From: Brucella oryzae
Lineage (GTDB): Bacteria; Pseudomonadota; Alphaproteobacteria; Rhizobiales; Rhizobiaceae
Reading direction: 5' to 3'
Assembly (NCBI GenBank): GCA_012103035.1
Contig: JAAVLL010000002.1
Coordinates: forward strand, 1,372,501-1,436,500
Length of the DNA stretch: 64,000 nt
Below are positions 9,235 to 17,852 of the stretch, piece after piece. Under the pieces are notes generated by a model. The model ran no database searches. It was not told the origin of the DNA and saw nothing but the letters and a program-made list of their open reading frames with translations. How positions within the stretch are numbered: position 1 is the stretch's first letter; each line of letters starts with the position of its first letter. Made by a program: the position numbers and the translations under genes.

Positions 9235-9452
9235 TACTCCCCTCGCCCTTCGATCCTTCGAGACGCCAAACCTCGACAAGCTCGGCATGGCTCCTCAGGA
9301 TGAGGGGCGTGGAGCCAAGACTTTTCCTCGTCCCTAAGGAGACGCGCCTTAAACGCATATGCGGGCGTCTCCGACCTCTCCTCGCGCCCCTCATCCTGAG
9401 GAGGTGCCCTGAGCGGAGCGAAGGGAACCGTCTCGAAGGACGAGGGGCGCTC
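9235..9452. repeat. Large imperfect inverted repeat of REP-like type between flhA and fliR
   Basis: The left arm (from 9238: CCTCGCCCTTCGATCCTTCG, then CTCCTCAGGATGAGGGGCG) matches the reverse complement of the right arm (CGCCCCTCATCCTGAGGAGG, then CGTCTCGAAGGACGAGGGGCG). The centre holds a smaller palindrome around GGAGACGCGCC...GGGCGTCTCC. Related CTTCGACAAGCTCAGGATGA sequence appears at 36180-36200. Such elements are dispersed in many Rhizobiales genomes. No gene seen here. Confidence 0.75.
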
Positions 9453-9461
9453 GGTCATTGA

Positions 9462-11027
9462 CTATGAAATCGCACCGAGCGACTTCACCTCCACGCCACG
9501 GGCGATTTCGACATGGGACAAGACCGGCAGGGTGGCGAACAGCCGCTCGATAATCATGCGAATATAGGGCCGCGCTTCCGGCGAGGAAACCAGCACGAAG
9601 CGCTCGCCATTGTCGAAATGCTTGCGTATGACGGTGGAGGCTTCCGTGCCGAACTGTTCCAGCAAACGCGGATCGATATCGAATTCGACGATTTCGCCCT
9701 TGGCGTCACGCTTGAGGCTCTGGTGGAAAACCAGATCCCAGCGATTGCCGAGGCGCAGAACGTTCAGCACGCCATTGTCGGACAGATCGCCGCAAATCTG
9801 CTGCGCCATGCGCATGCGGACATGTTCCACGATCATTTCCGGGCGTCGGACGAGCGGCGCGATTTCCGCAATGGCTTCTAGGATCAGATGCAGGTTGCGG
9901 ATGGAAATGCGCTCCGCGAGCAGAAGCTTCAGCACCGCCTGCAAGCCCGAATAGGAAATATGCGACGGGCAGATATCTTCCAGAAGCTTGCGATATTCCG
10001 GCCCCAGACGGTCCAGCAGAATGCGCATATCCTTGTAGGACAGAAGCTGGGCCAGATTGTTGCGCACGATTTCGCTCAAATGCGTCAGCAGGACCGAGAG
10101 ATTGTCCACGGTCATGTAGCCATCGCGGCGCAGATCGGATGCAAAGGTTTCCGGCACGGAATAGGCGCGCATACCGAAGGCCGGTTCGCGCACTTCCTCG
10201 CCCGGAATGGATGGAATCGGGCGGTCACCAAGCACGACAAGCGTTTCACCGACGCGCAGCTCGTGGCTGGCGACCGCCGTGCCGTGTATCTTGATGCGAT
10301 AGCTTTTCGGCGGCAGCGCGATGTCGTCCGTGACCTTGATTTCGGGGATGACGAATCCGTATTCCTGCGCAAACTTGCGGCGCATCTTGTTGACGCGGTG
10401 CGCCAGTTCCTGCTGCGATGCGATCAGGCGGGCGGAAAGCTGCTTGCCGAGGCAAAGCTCGATCTGGTTGGTTTCGAGCGATGCCTTGACGGAATTGCGC
10501 TCCTGCTCTTCCGCTTCGCGCTGCTTCTTGCCGGCCTCATTGGCTTCCGCCTCGCGCTGGCGCGCTTGTCGACGGGCACGGCGATGCCGATGAAGGCCAT
10601 CGCGCCACCCAGCATGAAGAACGGGAACGCTGGCAGGCCAGGCATGATGCCGAGGACGAAGAGCAGCATGGCCGCGACCAGAAGCGCCTTCGGATAGGCG
10701 CCGAGCTGGCCGAAGATCGCCTGATCGGCGGAGCCGCGCGTGCCGCCCTTCGACACCAGAAGACCGGCGGCAAGCGAGACTATCAGGGCCGGAATCTGTG
10801 TGACCAGACCATCGCCGACCGACAGCTTGGTGAAGACATCGGCGGCGTGCGCAATATCCATGTCGTGACGCGTGGCGCCGATGATGATGCCGCCGAAAAT
10901 ATTGACGGCGGTGATGATAAGACCGGCAATCGCATCGCCGCGTACGAATTTCGACGCGCCGTCCATCGAGCCGAAGAAGGAGCTTTCCTCTTCCAGCTCG
11001 CGGCGGCGGCGCTGCGCTTCCTTTCTC
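9462..11027 (-). pseudogene. flhA: flhA, 5'-truncated and joined to flgI
   Basis: FlhA is the export-gate membrane protein with a large cytoplasmic substrate-docking domain. Here only the portion from [20 protein letters not shown] onward is present (family motif [23 protein letters not shown]). It is followed by the remaining membrane helices ([50 protein letters not shown]) and the complete C-terminal domain ending [19 protein letters not shown]. Roughly the first 170-200 residues, with the first membrane helices, are missing. Directly upstream lies the 5' part of flgI. A frame change near 10563 fits a lost C. The protein is unlikely to form a working gate. Confidence 0.88.
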
Positions 11028-11753
11028 GCGCTCGACCAGCGCACCATTGGGGATGCGCCCGGAAGTCGGCACACCCTGCGTCACGTTTGCAGCTTCGCCT
11101 TCCGCCGAAAAGCCGGATACGATCATATTGCCCTGCGCCACCGCATAAATCTGGTTGTCAGCACCCATGAGCTGGGTCATGACCAGCGTGCCGCCCTGGA
11201 GCGATGTGGCATCGCCGAGCGACGAAACCGTCACATCGATGCGTGAACCGGCACCGGCAAAGGCGGGCAGGTTGGCGGTCACGATGACGGCTGCGGTATT
11301 CTTGGAACGGGTGGAATTGCGCGGCGCGCTGATGCCAAGATTATCCAGCATGGCGCGCATGGATTGTTCGGTAAACGGCGAATTGCGCAGGCTGTCGCCG
11401 GTGCCCTTGAGGCCGATGACAAGACCATAGCCCACAAGCTGGTTTTCGCGCACGCCCTGAATGGTGGCGATATCCTTCAGGCGCGCAACCGCACTGCCCC
11501 GGCCAAGCTCGGCATAGGCCATTTTCGACGGATCGCCGCCGGAACCGAGCCAATCGGCATCGGCATCCACAGCCGAACCGAATTCGCGCGCATTCTTCGA
11601 CGATTCATCCGCAAAGCCCGCGACGGGCTGAAAAATGAGTGCCAAAGCGGTTATAAGGGCGGCGCAAGTCTTTCGCAGAGCCTGAATCCAAAAGCGGCAG
11701 GCCGAGGCGAAAATGGTGATTTTCGAGTACCGGAGCGCAGTGTGCTTACGCAT
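11028..11753 (-). pseudogene. flgI: flgI, 3'-truncated, joined to flhA
   Basis: FlgI builds the periplasmic P-ring. The fragment includes a signal peptide ([21 protein letters not shown]) and the N-terminal half: [80 protein letters not shown]. After ERE the sequence switches to the middle of flhA, so the C-terminal part of about 150 residues is absent. The ATG at 11753 is the nearest start but lies inside a dispersed repeat, so the true start is uncertain. The FlgI frame leads into the flhA segment one base out of step at GAGAAAGG. Confidence 0.87.
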
Positions 11754-11865
11754 ATTCCCGAAAAGTTGCAGACTTTTCGGATAAGAATATGCGAGCAAAA
11801 GCCATGAGCACCGGAACGCAGAAAAGCGCCATTTGCAGACCGGTATGGCGACTTTTGGAACAGGC
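11690..11865. repeat. Dispersed repeat between flgA and flgI, with internal hairpin
   Basis: GAAAATGGTGATTTTCGAGTACCGGAGCGCAG at the left and GTGAGCACCGGA-type sequence then GCGCCATTTGCA at the right recur at 36290-36375 with few changes. In the middle is a hairpin, GCATATTCCCGAAAAG-N9-CTTTTCGGATAAGAATATGC. The element probably pushed flgI away from flgA, genes that normally abut. Confidence 0.7.
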
Positions 11866-12359
11866 TCACTGCATCCCCACCTGAATACGACCATTTGCGA
11901 GCACCGTGCCGGACACGATAATGCCGCTGTCGACGTTACGAACCTTGATGAAATCACCTGCCGCACCGGATTCGAGTGGCGTGCCCATGGCGGTTATGAC
12001 CAGCGTACCGGCCGTAAAGACCAGCGGTGCAGGCACGCCGCGCGTGACCAGAGACGGCTCGCCCAATGCGGAAACGAGGATCGGCTTGCCGGGGAGCAGC
12101 GTCCTGCGTGCCACCTTGCCGTCAGCCTGTTCGAGCGACAGCACATACTGCTTTGCGGCGGGAGGGTTGATATAGAATTTTTCTCCAGGAGTGAAACATT
12201 GCTCACGACTTGCCCCGGATAGACAGTTGCCGAAGGCACAAGGAAAGCCATATGTTCGGCTGCATGAGCGGCGGCGACACCCAACAGAGCGCACCCGGCC
12301 ACCGCCGCCAACCCCGTATTTCGCAAAACTGCCTTCAGGTACCCCATCGCAATCACCAT
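11866..12359 (-). CDS. flgA: P-ring assembly chaperone FlgA, frameshifted
   Basis: Periplasmic chaperone for P-ring formation, about 165 residues. The start [22 protein letters not shown] carries a signal peptide ending near AAAHAAEH; the ATG at 12347 is an alternative start. The N-terminal part has [22 protein letters not shown] frame change at 12180 (a run of five A where six are expected) leads to [20 protein letters not shown] and the SAF-type domain [22 protein letters not shown], ending [19 protein letters not shown]. The last segment is the conserved FlgA C-terminus. It overlaps flgG by one base. Confidence 0.9.
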
Positions 12360-13156
12360 TAGCGCATGTTCTTCGACACAGTTGCAGCCATTTCGTCCGC
12401 AGCCTGAATGACTTTCGAGTTCATTTCATAGGCACGCTGCGCCGTGATGAGATCGGTGATTTCCTTCACCGGATCGACATTCGATGCTTCGAGATAGCCC
12501 TGCTTGACCGAGCCGAAACCGGCAGATCCCGGATCGCCTGTAACAGGTCCGCCGGAGGCTTCCGTTTCGCGATAAAGATTACCGCCGAGCGGTTCCAGAC
12601 CGGCTTCATTGGTGAAGTTTGCAAGCTGTAGCTGTTCGTTCATCGGAACTACTTCTGTCCCACCTGCTGCTGCTACTTTTGCAAATAACTGTCCAGACTC
12701 GTTGACTGTAATTTCCAACGTATTTTCAGGAATCGTTATTCCCGGTAAAACAAGATTGCCGTCGAGCGTCACAAGCTGACCGTCAGCATTCGTATTGAAT
12801 GCACCGGCGCGTGTATAAAGTGTTTCGCCTGTGGGACTCTGAATTTGAAACCAACCCTTGCCGGTCAATGCCAGATCGAAAGGATTGCCGGTCTGGGTAA
12901 AACTGCCCTGGATGTGGAGGTTTCGCACTGCCGCCGTCTGCACGCCAAGACCGACCAGCGCGCCTTCCGGCACGATTGCCTGGTTTGCCTGATTGGGCAC
13001 ACCTGCCGTACGCTCGGACTGATAGAGAAGATCGGAAAACTCAGCCCGCGCCCGCTTGAAGCCGGTCGTGTTGATATTGGCGATGTTGTTGGCAATCACT
13101 TCCAGATTGAGCTGCTGGGCGTTCATGCCGGTGGCGGCAATCGTCAGGGCTTTCAT
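12359..13156 (-). CDS. flgG: Flagellar distal rod protein FlgG
   Basis: 265 residues, uninterrupted, close to the usual FlgG length of about 260. The rod-family N-terminal motif is present ([20 protein letters not shown], then [25 protein letters not shown]), as are the central [16 protein letters not shown] and the C-terminal rod motif [19 protein letters not shown] followed by [18 protein letters not shown]. It forms the outer part of the rod. It sits in the usual flgB-flgC-fliE-flgG-flgA order. Confidence 0.96.
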   Translation of the reverse strand: MKALTIAATGMNAQQLNLEVIANNIANINTTGFKRARAEFSDLLYQSERTAGVPNQANQAIVPEGALVGLGVQTAAVRNLHIQGSFTQTGNPFDLALTGKGWFQIQSPTGETLYTRAGAFNTNADGQLVTLDGNLVLPGITIPENTLEITVNESGQLFAKVAAAGGTEVVPMNEQLQLANFTNEAGLEPLGGNLYRETEASGGPVTGDPGSAGFGSVKQGYLEASNVDPVKEITDLITAQRAYEMNSKVIQAADEMAATVSKNMR

Positions 13157-13183
13157 GGCTTACTTATCCTTGGCTACCGCAAA

Positions 13184-13517
13184 TCAGATCGGCATACGGC
13201 TGATTTCGAGATAGGCTTGCACGATCTTGTCGCGGATCGCGATGGCCGTCTGCAGCGACTGTTCGGCTTCCATGACGGAGCTGACCACATCGCGCACCGG
13301 CACATCACCCTTGATGCCCTGAATGGAGGTTGCCTCCGCCGCCTGCAATTTCTGCCCGACGGAATCCGTCATCTGCGACAGGACTTCGCCGAACGAAGCG
13401 CCGGGAGCGGCCGGAACCCTGCGGCGCAGAAGTGGAACCCACGCCCTTTTCAGCGACGGTTTCCGACAGGCGCGACAGGGCATTGCGCGCCGAAATGCTC
13501 ATGATCGAGTCGTACAT
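13184..13517 (-). CDS. fliE: Flagellar hook-basal body complex protein FliE, frameshifted
   Basis: About 111 residues linking the MS-ring to the rod. Starts [20 protein letters not shown] and changes frame near 13430 to read [20 protein letters not shown], then [20 protein letters not shown] and [20 protein letters not shown], the conserved FliE C-terminus (VQAYxEISRMPI). The start overlaps the flgC stop by one base. The break fits the window-wide pattern of single-base losses. Confidence 0.92.
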
Positions 13518-13939
13518 TATGTGCTCCTCAAGAGATCGATGGTCATGGAGATCAGCTCACGGGCCTGCCTCACAACCTGCAAATTGGCTTCATAGGATCG
13601 ATTGGCTTCGCGCATATCCGCCATTTCGACGACCATGTTGACATTTGGATAGCGGACATAGCCGCGCTCATCCGCTGCGGGGTGGCTTGGCTCATATTGT
13701 TCGATGAAGGGCGATGTGTCCTTGCCGACTTCGGCGATGCGCACTTCGGCAGCTCCTGTTCCCTGCTCCAGCTCGGTGCGGAAAGAAACCGTCTTGCGGC
13801 GATAGGGATCGGCATCGGCAGTCTTGGCGGTGGACTGCGCATTGGCGATATTTTCGGAAACGATGCGCAGACGCGTCGATTGGGCCGAAAGGCCCGACGC
13901 TGCGATTTTCAATGTGCTTTGCAAGGCATCGGAAGACAT
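13517..13939 (-). CDS. flgC: Proximal rod protein FlgC
   Basis: 140 residues, uninterrupted, normal length. The rod-family N-terminus is [20 protein letters not shown] then [15 protein letters not shown]. The central [20 protein letters not shown] and the end [20 protein letters not shown] are typical of FlgC. It is part of the proximal rod in the periplasm and lies 2 bp from flgB, within the flgB-flgC-fliE-flgG-flgA operon. Confidence 0.96.
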
Positions 13940-13941
13940 GG

Positions 13942-14322
13942 CTAACCCTTCGCGACCGAAAGCATCATGCGATGAAACGCCTTGACGATGCTTGTGTTGA
14001 GCGAATATTCGCGGGCGATTTCACCAGCCTTCATCATTTCCTGTTCGACATCGACCGTATTGCCAGAATGGGTCTGCTCGGTGATATCGTCCGGGCGCAG
14101 GCGCGCACCGGCGATCCCATCGGCTCCCGCTTCCAGATGCAAAGGACTGGTGGCAGCCATGGTAAGCTGCGTCTTGTCCAGCACATCCGCGAAGGGCTGC
14201 ACGTCCCGCGCACGGAAATCCGGCGTGTTCGCGTTGGCAACATTGCCCGCAACGGTGGCCTGTCTCACCGACAGCCACTGCGCCTGCCTTGCAGCCAGAT
14301 CGAAAAGATGAATGGAGCTCAT
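13942..14322 (-). CDS. flgB: Proximal rod protein FlgB
   Basis: 126 residues, uninterrupted. Motifs of FlgB include RQATVAGNVANANTPDFRAR near the N-terminus and SGNTVDVEQEMMKAGEIARE near the C-terminus, where family members usually have GNNVDLExEM. The end SLNTSIVKAFHRMMLSVAKG matches the rod-family C-terminal helix. It is first of the flgB-flgC-fliE-flgG-flgA series; the octamer repeats and toxin-antitoxin genes lie just upstream, between it and fliI, which often precedes flgB directly in rhizobia. Confidence 0.95.
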   Translation of the reverse strand: MSSIHLFDLAARQAQWLSVRQATVAGNVANANTPDFRARDVQPFADVLDKTQLTMAATSPLHLEAGADGIAGARLRPDDITEQTHSGNTVDVEQEMMKAGEIAREYSLNTSIVKAFHRMMLSVAKG

Positions 14323-14385
14323 GGAGTTTCCCGCCTTTACCGTTGGTTAACTTAAAGGCCGGAACTTGCGTCAAGCTTGCGGGTT

Positions 14386-14501
14386 AAGGCAGTAGGGCAG
14401 TGAAGAATATGGTGGTTGCGGTCATGCGCAACCAAAACCTACTCCCTTATTCCCCTATTCCCTTAACATACTGCCTTATTGCCCTACTGCCCTACTGCCC
14501 T
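14386..14501. repeat. Left octamer array (ACTGCCCT-type) with inverted copies and hairpin
   Basis: AAGGCAGT-AGGGCAGT at 14386-14401 is followed by a hairpin GGTTGCG-N6-CGCAACC (14414-14433). Then come octamers in the opposite orientation: ACTCCCTT, ATTCCCCT, ATTCCCTT, AACAT, ACTGCCTT, ATTGCCCT, ACTGCCCT, ACTGCCCT (14441-14501). AGGGCAGT is the unit of the hypervariable octamer loci used for Brucella strain typing. The array is directly upstream of the antitoxin gene. Confidence 0.85.
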
Positions 14502-14538
14502 TATACTAGGTATTACCTTTACTATCGGAGATAGCGCC

Positions 14539-14815
14539 ATGGCATCGCCTACGTCGCTCAAGCTTGACGAGGAGCTGAAAGGCCGTGTCCAGCAACTTGC
14601 TGAAACGCGCCGCCGATCGGCCCACTGGATCATGCGCGAAGCAATCACCCAATATGTCGAGCGCGAGGAAAAGCGGGAAGTCTTGCGGCAGGAGACGCTC
14701 AAGGCTTGGGATGATTTTGAATCAAATGGCCTGCATGCAACTGCCGATGAAGTCGAAAAGTGGTTATCCGGTTGGGGACGGAAGGGAACTTCCTGCACCT
14801 GAATGCCACAAGTGA
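14539..14815 (+). CDS. Ribbon-helix-helix antitoxin (ParD/RelB-like), frameshifted near end
   Basis: About 93 residues. Starts MASPTSLKLDEELKGRVQQL, followed by AETRRRSAHWIMREAITQYV. This is a typical ribbon-helix-helix (CopG/Arc) N-terminus: a short beta strand of alternating residues, then two helices. It binds DNA and presumably the toxin encoded next. As given, the frame stops at 14802. Restoring one A and one G near 14775-14786 gives WGTEGELPAPECHK with a stop at 14813-14815, the usual end of this family, overlapping the toxin start. Antitoxin function inferred from pairing. Confidence 0.85.
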
Positions 14816-15089
14816 TTTTCGCCCAAGCGGCAATTCGTGATCTTGAGAGACTTCGCGCCTTTCTTCGCACCAAAATCCAAATGCCGCGAAGCGCGCGGCA
14901 GATGCGATTATTCAGGGCGTAAAAGCCCTTGGTACATATCCTCGCATGGGACGCCTGATAGAGGATTTACCGGAACAGTACCGGGAATGGCTGATCGATT
15001 TCGGGGATAGTGGCTATATCGCCCGTTATCATATTCGTGATGATGCGATTACCGTGCTGGCCATCCGGCATCAGAAGGAAGCAGGATAA
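14803..15089 (+). CDS. ParE/RelE superfamily toxin, frameshifted
   Basis: About 95 residues from MPQVIFAQAAIRDLERLRAF. A lost A near 14876 breaks the frame; restored it reads LRTKNPNAAKRAADAIIQGV, KALGTYPRMGRLIEDLPEQY, REWLIDFGDSGYIARYHIRD and DAITVLAIRHQKEAG. This is the ParE/RelE fold, with the conserved P-x-x-G-R and the C-terminal V-L-A-I-R-H-Q-K-E. The toxin would target gyrase (ParE-type) or mRNA (RelE-type); which one cannot be read from the sequence. The antitoxin overlaps by 13 bp. Both genes are bounded by octamer arrays and run against the flagellar genes. Confidence 0.85.
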
Positions 15090-15105
15090 CGCAATCGCAA
15101 AACAT

Positions 15106-15164
15106 ACTCCCCTACCCCTTATTCCCTATTCCCTTAACATACTGCCCTACTGCCTTATTGCCTT
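15106..15164. repeat. Right octamer array flanking the toxin-antitoxin genes
   Basis: Units ACTCCCCT, ACCCCTT, ATTCCCT, ATTCCCTT, AACAT, ACTGCCCT, ACTGCCTT, ATTGCCTT follow in the same order and orientation as the left array at 14441-14501, including the shared odd spacer AACAT. The two arrays therefore form a direct repeat around the toxin-antitoxin pair. The stop codon of the adjacent flagellar gene (15163-15165) lies at its edge. Confidence 0.85.
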
Positions 15165-15767
15165 ACCTCCGCATTTCAACAACATCACCCGACGACGTCG
15201 TAAGCTGCCAGGTGCCGGCACCCCGACCGATTGACACAAGGTGACTGCCATCGGGCAGCAGCGAGCCTTTTCAACAAACCAATAGCCCGACGAATCCTCG
15301 ATCATCGCCATGCCGCCGACAACCTCGCGCAGTGCGAAAACCGGCTTCGGGAACGCCTGCCCTTCCCCGCTTCCATCATCGCCATTGCCCATACCGGTTC
15401 CGGGAAGCCCCTTGCCATTGGACATGACCGAGCCTGTCATCGTGTTGTCCACGTCAGCATTCGGTGCGACCTGTTCGGACGGGCGGAAGGACGGGAAACG
15501 GCGCACCGTCTTCTGCTCCGAGCGGTCCAGCGGATCGATAATCTTTCGTTCTGCCTTTTCAGGCGAACCAAGATCGGCACGCTGGAGATAGGTGACGAAA
15601 GGCAGCATCGCGCTTCCGGCGGCAAGCGTGATGGCCGCGACTTTCAGGTAGCGATCTACCTTGCTTTGCGGTTTCTTCATGCCCTCCTGCCGTGCAGCAG
15701 CCTCGACCTCCGCCGTCAGATCTGCAAGGCGTTTCTCTTCCTTTGTCTTGCGAAAGCCCGTCATCAT
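15163..15767 (-). CDS. Flagellar-locus bitopic protein of unknown function, frameshifted near end
   Basis: About 202 residues. N-terminal charged, helical segment (EEKRLADLTAEVEAAARQEG), one membrane helix (VAAITLAAGSAMLPFVTYLQ), a Pro/Gly/Asn-rich linker, and a C-terminal domain ALREVVGGMAMIEDSSGYWF. A frame change near 15262 restores VEKGSLLPDGSHLVSIGRGA and GTWQLTTSSGDVVEMR. It starts overlapping the end of fliI by 4 bp, so it is co-transcribed. I recognise no named family; the conserved place after fliI suggests a basal-body-associated part. Confidence 0.7.
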
Positions 15768-17119
15768 GCGTGTTGCGCCTGTCTGTCGCCGCGCAGAGCC
15801 GCGGCAAGCTCGTTATAGGGATCGTCCGATAGGCCGGTTTCCGGCGATTGCTGCAAGGCGTCGTAAATGCGCGGCACAAGATCGACCGCCTGATCCAGAA
15901 GGCCGTCATGGCCTTTCTGATAGGCGCCGATGGCGCGCAGATCGCGTGTTTCCTCGAAACGGGCAACCATCCCGCGTAGTTGGCTGACCAGCTTGCGCTG
16001 TTCCGGCGTCCAGTTGTGCTTTGCAAGGCGCGAAACGGAACCCGGAATATCGACCGCCGGAAAGCGCCCCTGCGCCGCAATTGCGCGGTCGAGCACGATA
16101 TGGCCGTCCAGCGTGCCGCGGATCGTGTCGGAAACCGGGTCGTTATGATCGTCGCCATCCACCAGCACCGAATAGATGCCGGTGATGCTGCCGCCTGCTT
16201 CCGTAATGCCGGGACCGGCACGTTCCAGCAGGCGCGGCAACTGGCTGAAGACGCTTGGCGGATAGCCGCGCGAAACCGGCGGTTCTTCCGCCGCAATCGC
16301 CACTTCGCGCGCCGCATGGGCAAAGCGCGTGACGGAATCGACGATCAGCAGCACATTCTGGCCGAGATCGCGGAAATATTCGGCAATGGCCGTCGCCGTA
16401 TTGGGCGCAAGGCGGCGCATCATCGGGCTTTCATCGCCCGTCGCCACTATCGTGATGGTCTTGTCGAGGTGACCCGCCATGGTTTCTTCCAGCATCTCGC
16501 GCACTTCGCGTCCGCGCTCGCCGGTCAGCGCCAGTACCACCGTGTCGAAATCCGCCGCGCACGTCATCATGGCAAGCAGCGTCGACTTGCCGACGCCCGA
16601 ACCCGCAAAGATGCCGATGCGCTGGCCAAAGCAAAGCGGCGTGAAAATATCGATGACATTGACGCCGGTGCGCAAGCCCCGGTCCACCCGCGCGCGGCGC
16701 AAAGCTGCAGGCGCAAGGCTCTCGGACGCCATGGGCCGCGTGCCGGGCTGCAATGCGCCCTTTCCGTCCACCGCTTGCCCCAGCGCATTGATGACACGCC
16801 CGCGCCATTCCGGTGCCGGGCGGATTCTGAGCGGCCCTTCCTCGAAAACCGCAGCCCCAAGCGCGGGAATGATGCGGTCGTCAAAGGGCTTTACCAGCAC
16901 CTGCGTGTCGGCAACGCGGATGATCTCGGCAAGGCACTGATTGCCTTGCGCATGGATCGCCACCGCATCGCCCAAACGCGCATCGCGCGAAAGTCCGCGC
17001 ACGGCAATGGCCGAACGCGACACGTCGCATACCGTTCCGCCGATGCCGGTCAGCGGCTTTAGCGCCACCGATTGCTGACGAGCAAAGGCGGCGAGACGCG
17101 AGAGCGGCAGGTCTGGCAT
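15764..17119 (-). CDS. fliI: Flagellum-specific ATPase FliI
   Basis: 451 residues, uninterrupted, the normal family length. F1-type beta-subunit fold: Walker A GSGVGKST, then ALTGERGREVREMLEE, TGDESPMMRRLAPNTATAIA, Walker B QNVLLIVDSVTRFAHAAREV, and GSITGIYSVLVDGDDHNDPV with SDTIRGTLDGHIVLDRAIA. It energises flagellar type III export and works with FliH and FliJ; no FliH is seen here. The start is one of two adjacent ATGs (17119 or 17122) overlapping the flgF stop. Confidence 0.97.
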   Translation of the reverse strand: MPDLPLSRLAAFARQQSVALKPLTGIGGTVCDVSRSAIAVRGLSRDARLGDAVAIHAQGNQCLAEIIRVADTQVLVKPFDDRIIPALGAAVFEEGPLRIRPAPEWRGRVINALGQAVDGKGALQPGTRPMASESLAPAALRRARVDRGLRTGVNVIDIFTPLCFGQRIGIFAGSGVGKSTLLAMMTCAADFDTVVLALTGERGREVREMLEETMAGHLDKTITIVATGDESPMMRRLAPNTATAIAEYFRDLGQNVLLIVDSVTRFAHAAREVAIAAEEPPVSRGYPPSVFSQLPRLLERAGPGITEAGGSITGIYSVLVDGDDHNDPVSDTIRGTLDGHIVLDRAIAAQGRFPAVDIPGSVSRLAKHNWTPEQRKLVSQLRGMVARFEETRDLRAIGAYQKGHDGLLDQAVDLVPRIYDALQQSPETGLSDDPYNELAAALRGDRQAQHA

Positions 17120-17849
17120 CATCCGTTTCTAGAGCCCAGCGTCTTGATCGCTTCAGAGACCGTGCTTTCCTGCTGCGACAACAGATTATTGACCTGTTCA
17201 AACGCGCGGCTCACGCTGATGAGGCGGGTCATCTCCGTCATGGCATCGACATTCGATCCCTCGATCATACCCTGCACGACGCCCACGCTGTTGTCGTCCA
17301 CCACCGGCTGGGCGGGCTTGTTGGGGATCACACCGGACGTACCCGCATAGGTCAGCTCGCATCGGCGGGGATCGCGTAAAGGCCGATGGCGCCGATCTGC
17401 GCGCCGTTCTGGTAGATCGCGCCGTCGCTCGAAATCTTCGGTGCGCCGCCATCGGGATTGAGCACAATGGGCGCACCGCCGACATCGAGAACCGGATGGC
17501 CGGTAACGGAGACGAGATCGCCCGTCGGCAGCATGTTCATACGCCCGTCGCGGGTGTAAATCTGGCCCTGCGGCGTGGAGATCGACATCCAGACATCGCC
17601 CTTGACGGCAACATCCAGCGGATTGTCGGTCTTTATCATCGGGCCTGCTTCGGTACGGATGAAGCTCTTGCCGGCGGTCGCGAAACTCACATCGTCGCTG
17701 GCCTTGTTCGAAACGATGGTATCGAACTTGGTGCCTTCGCCCCGGAAACCGACCGTGGAGACATTGGCGACATTGTGAGCAATGGCATCCATCCGCCGTT
17801 CCAGCGTGATGAGCGACGAAAGCCCGACATAGATCGAATTATTCTGCAT
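17119..17849 (-). CDS. flgF: Proximal rod protein FlgF, frameshifted
   Basis: About 244 residues. N-terminal rod motif MQNNSIYVGLSSLITLERRM then DAIAHNVANVSTVGFRGEGT. The centre has DNPLDVAVKGDVWMSISTPQ and YTRDGRMNMLPTGDLVSVTG. A lost base near 17355 separates AIPADAS from LTYAGTSGVIPNKPAQPVVD. The C-terminal rod motif VQGMIEGSNVDAMTEMTRLI follows, ending KTLGSRNG. The gene begins the left-going flgF-fliI-flgB series and follows the DUF1217 gene by 3 bp. Confidence 0.94.
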
Positions 17850-17852
17850 CGC

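Noticed and set aside
9462-11753. flgI-flhA as a deliberate fusion protein
   Set aside because: The join is out of step by one base at the junction, combines a periplasmic ring protein with a cytoplasmic export domain, and lacks the parts each needs.
14386-15164. Octamer arrays as a possible CRISPR array
   Set aside because: Units are only 7-8 bases, contiguous and degenerate with no unique spacers; no cas genes are near.
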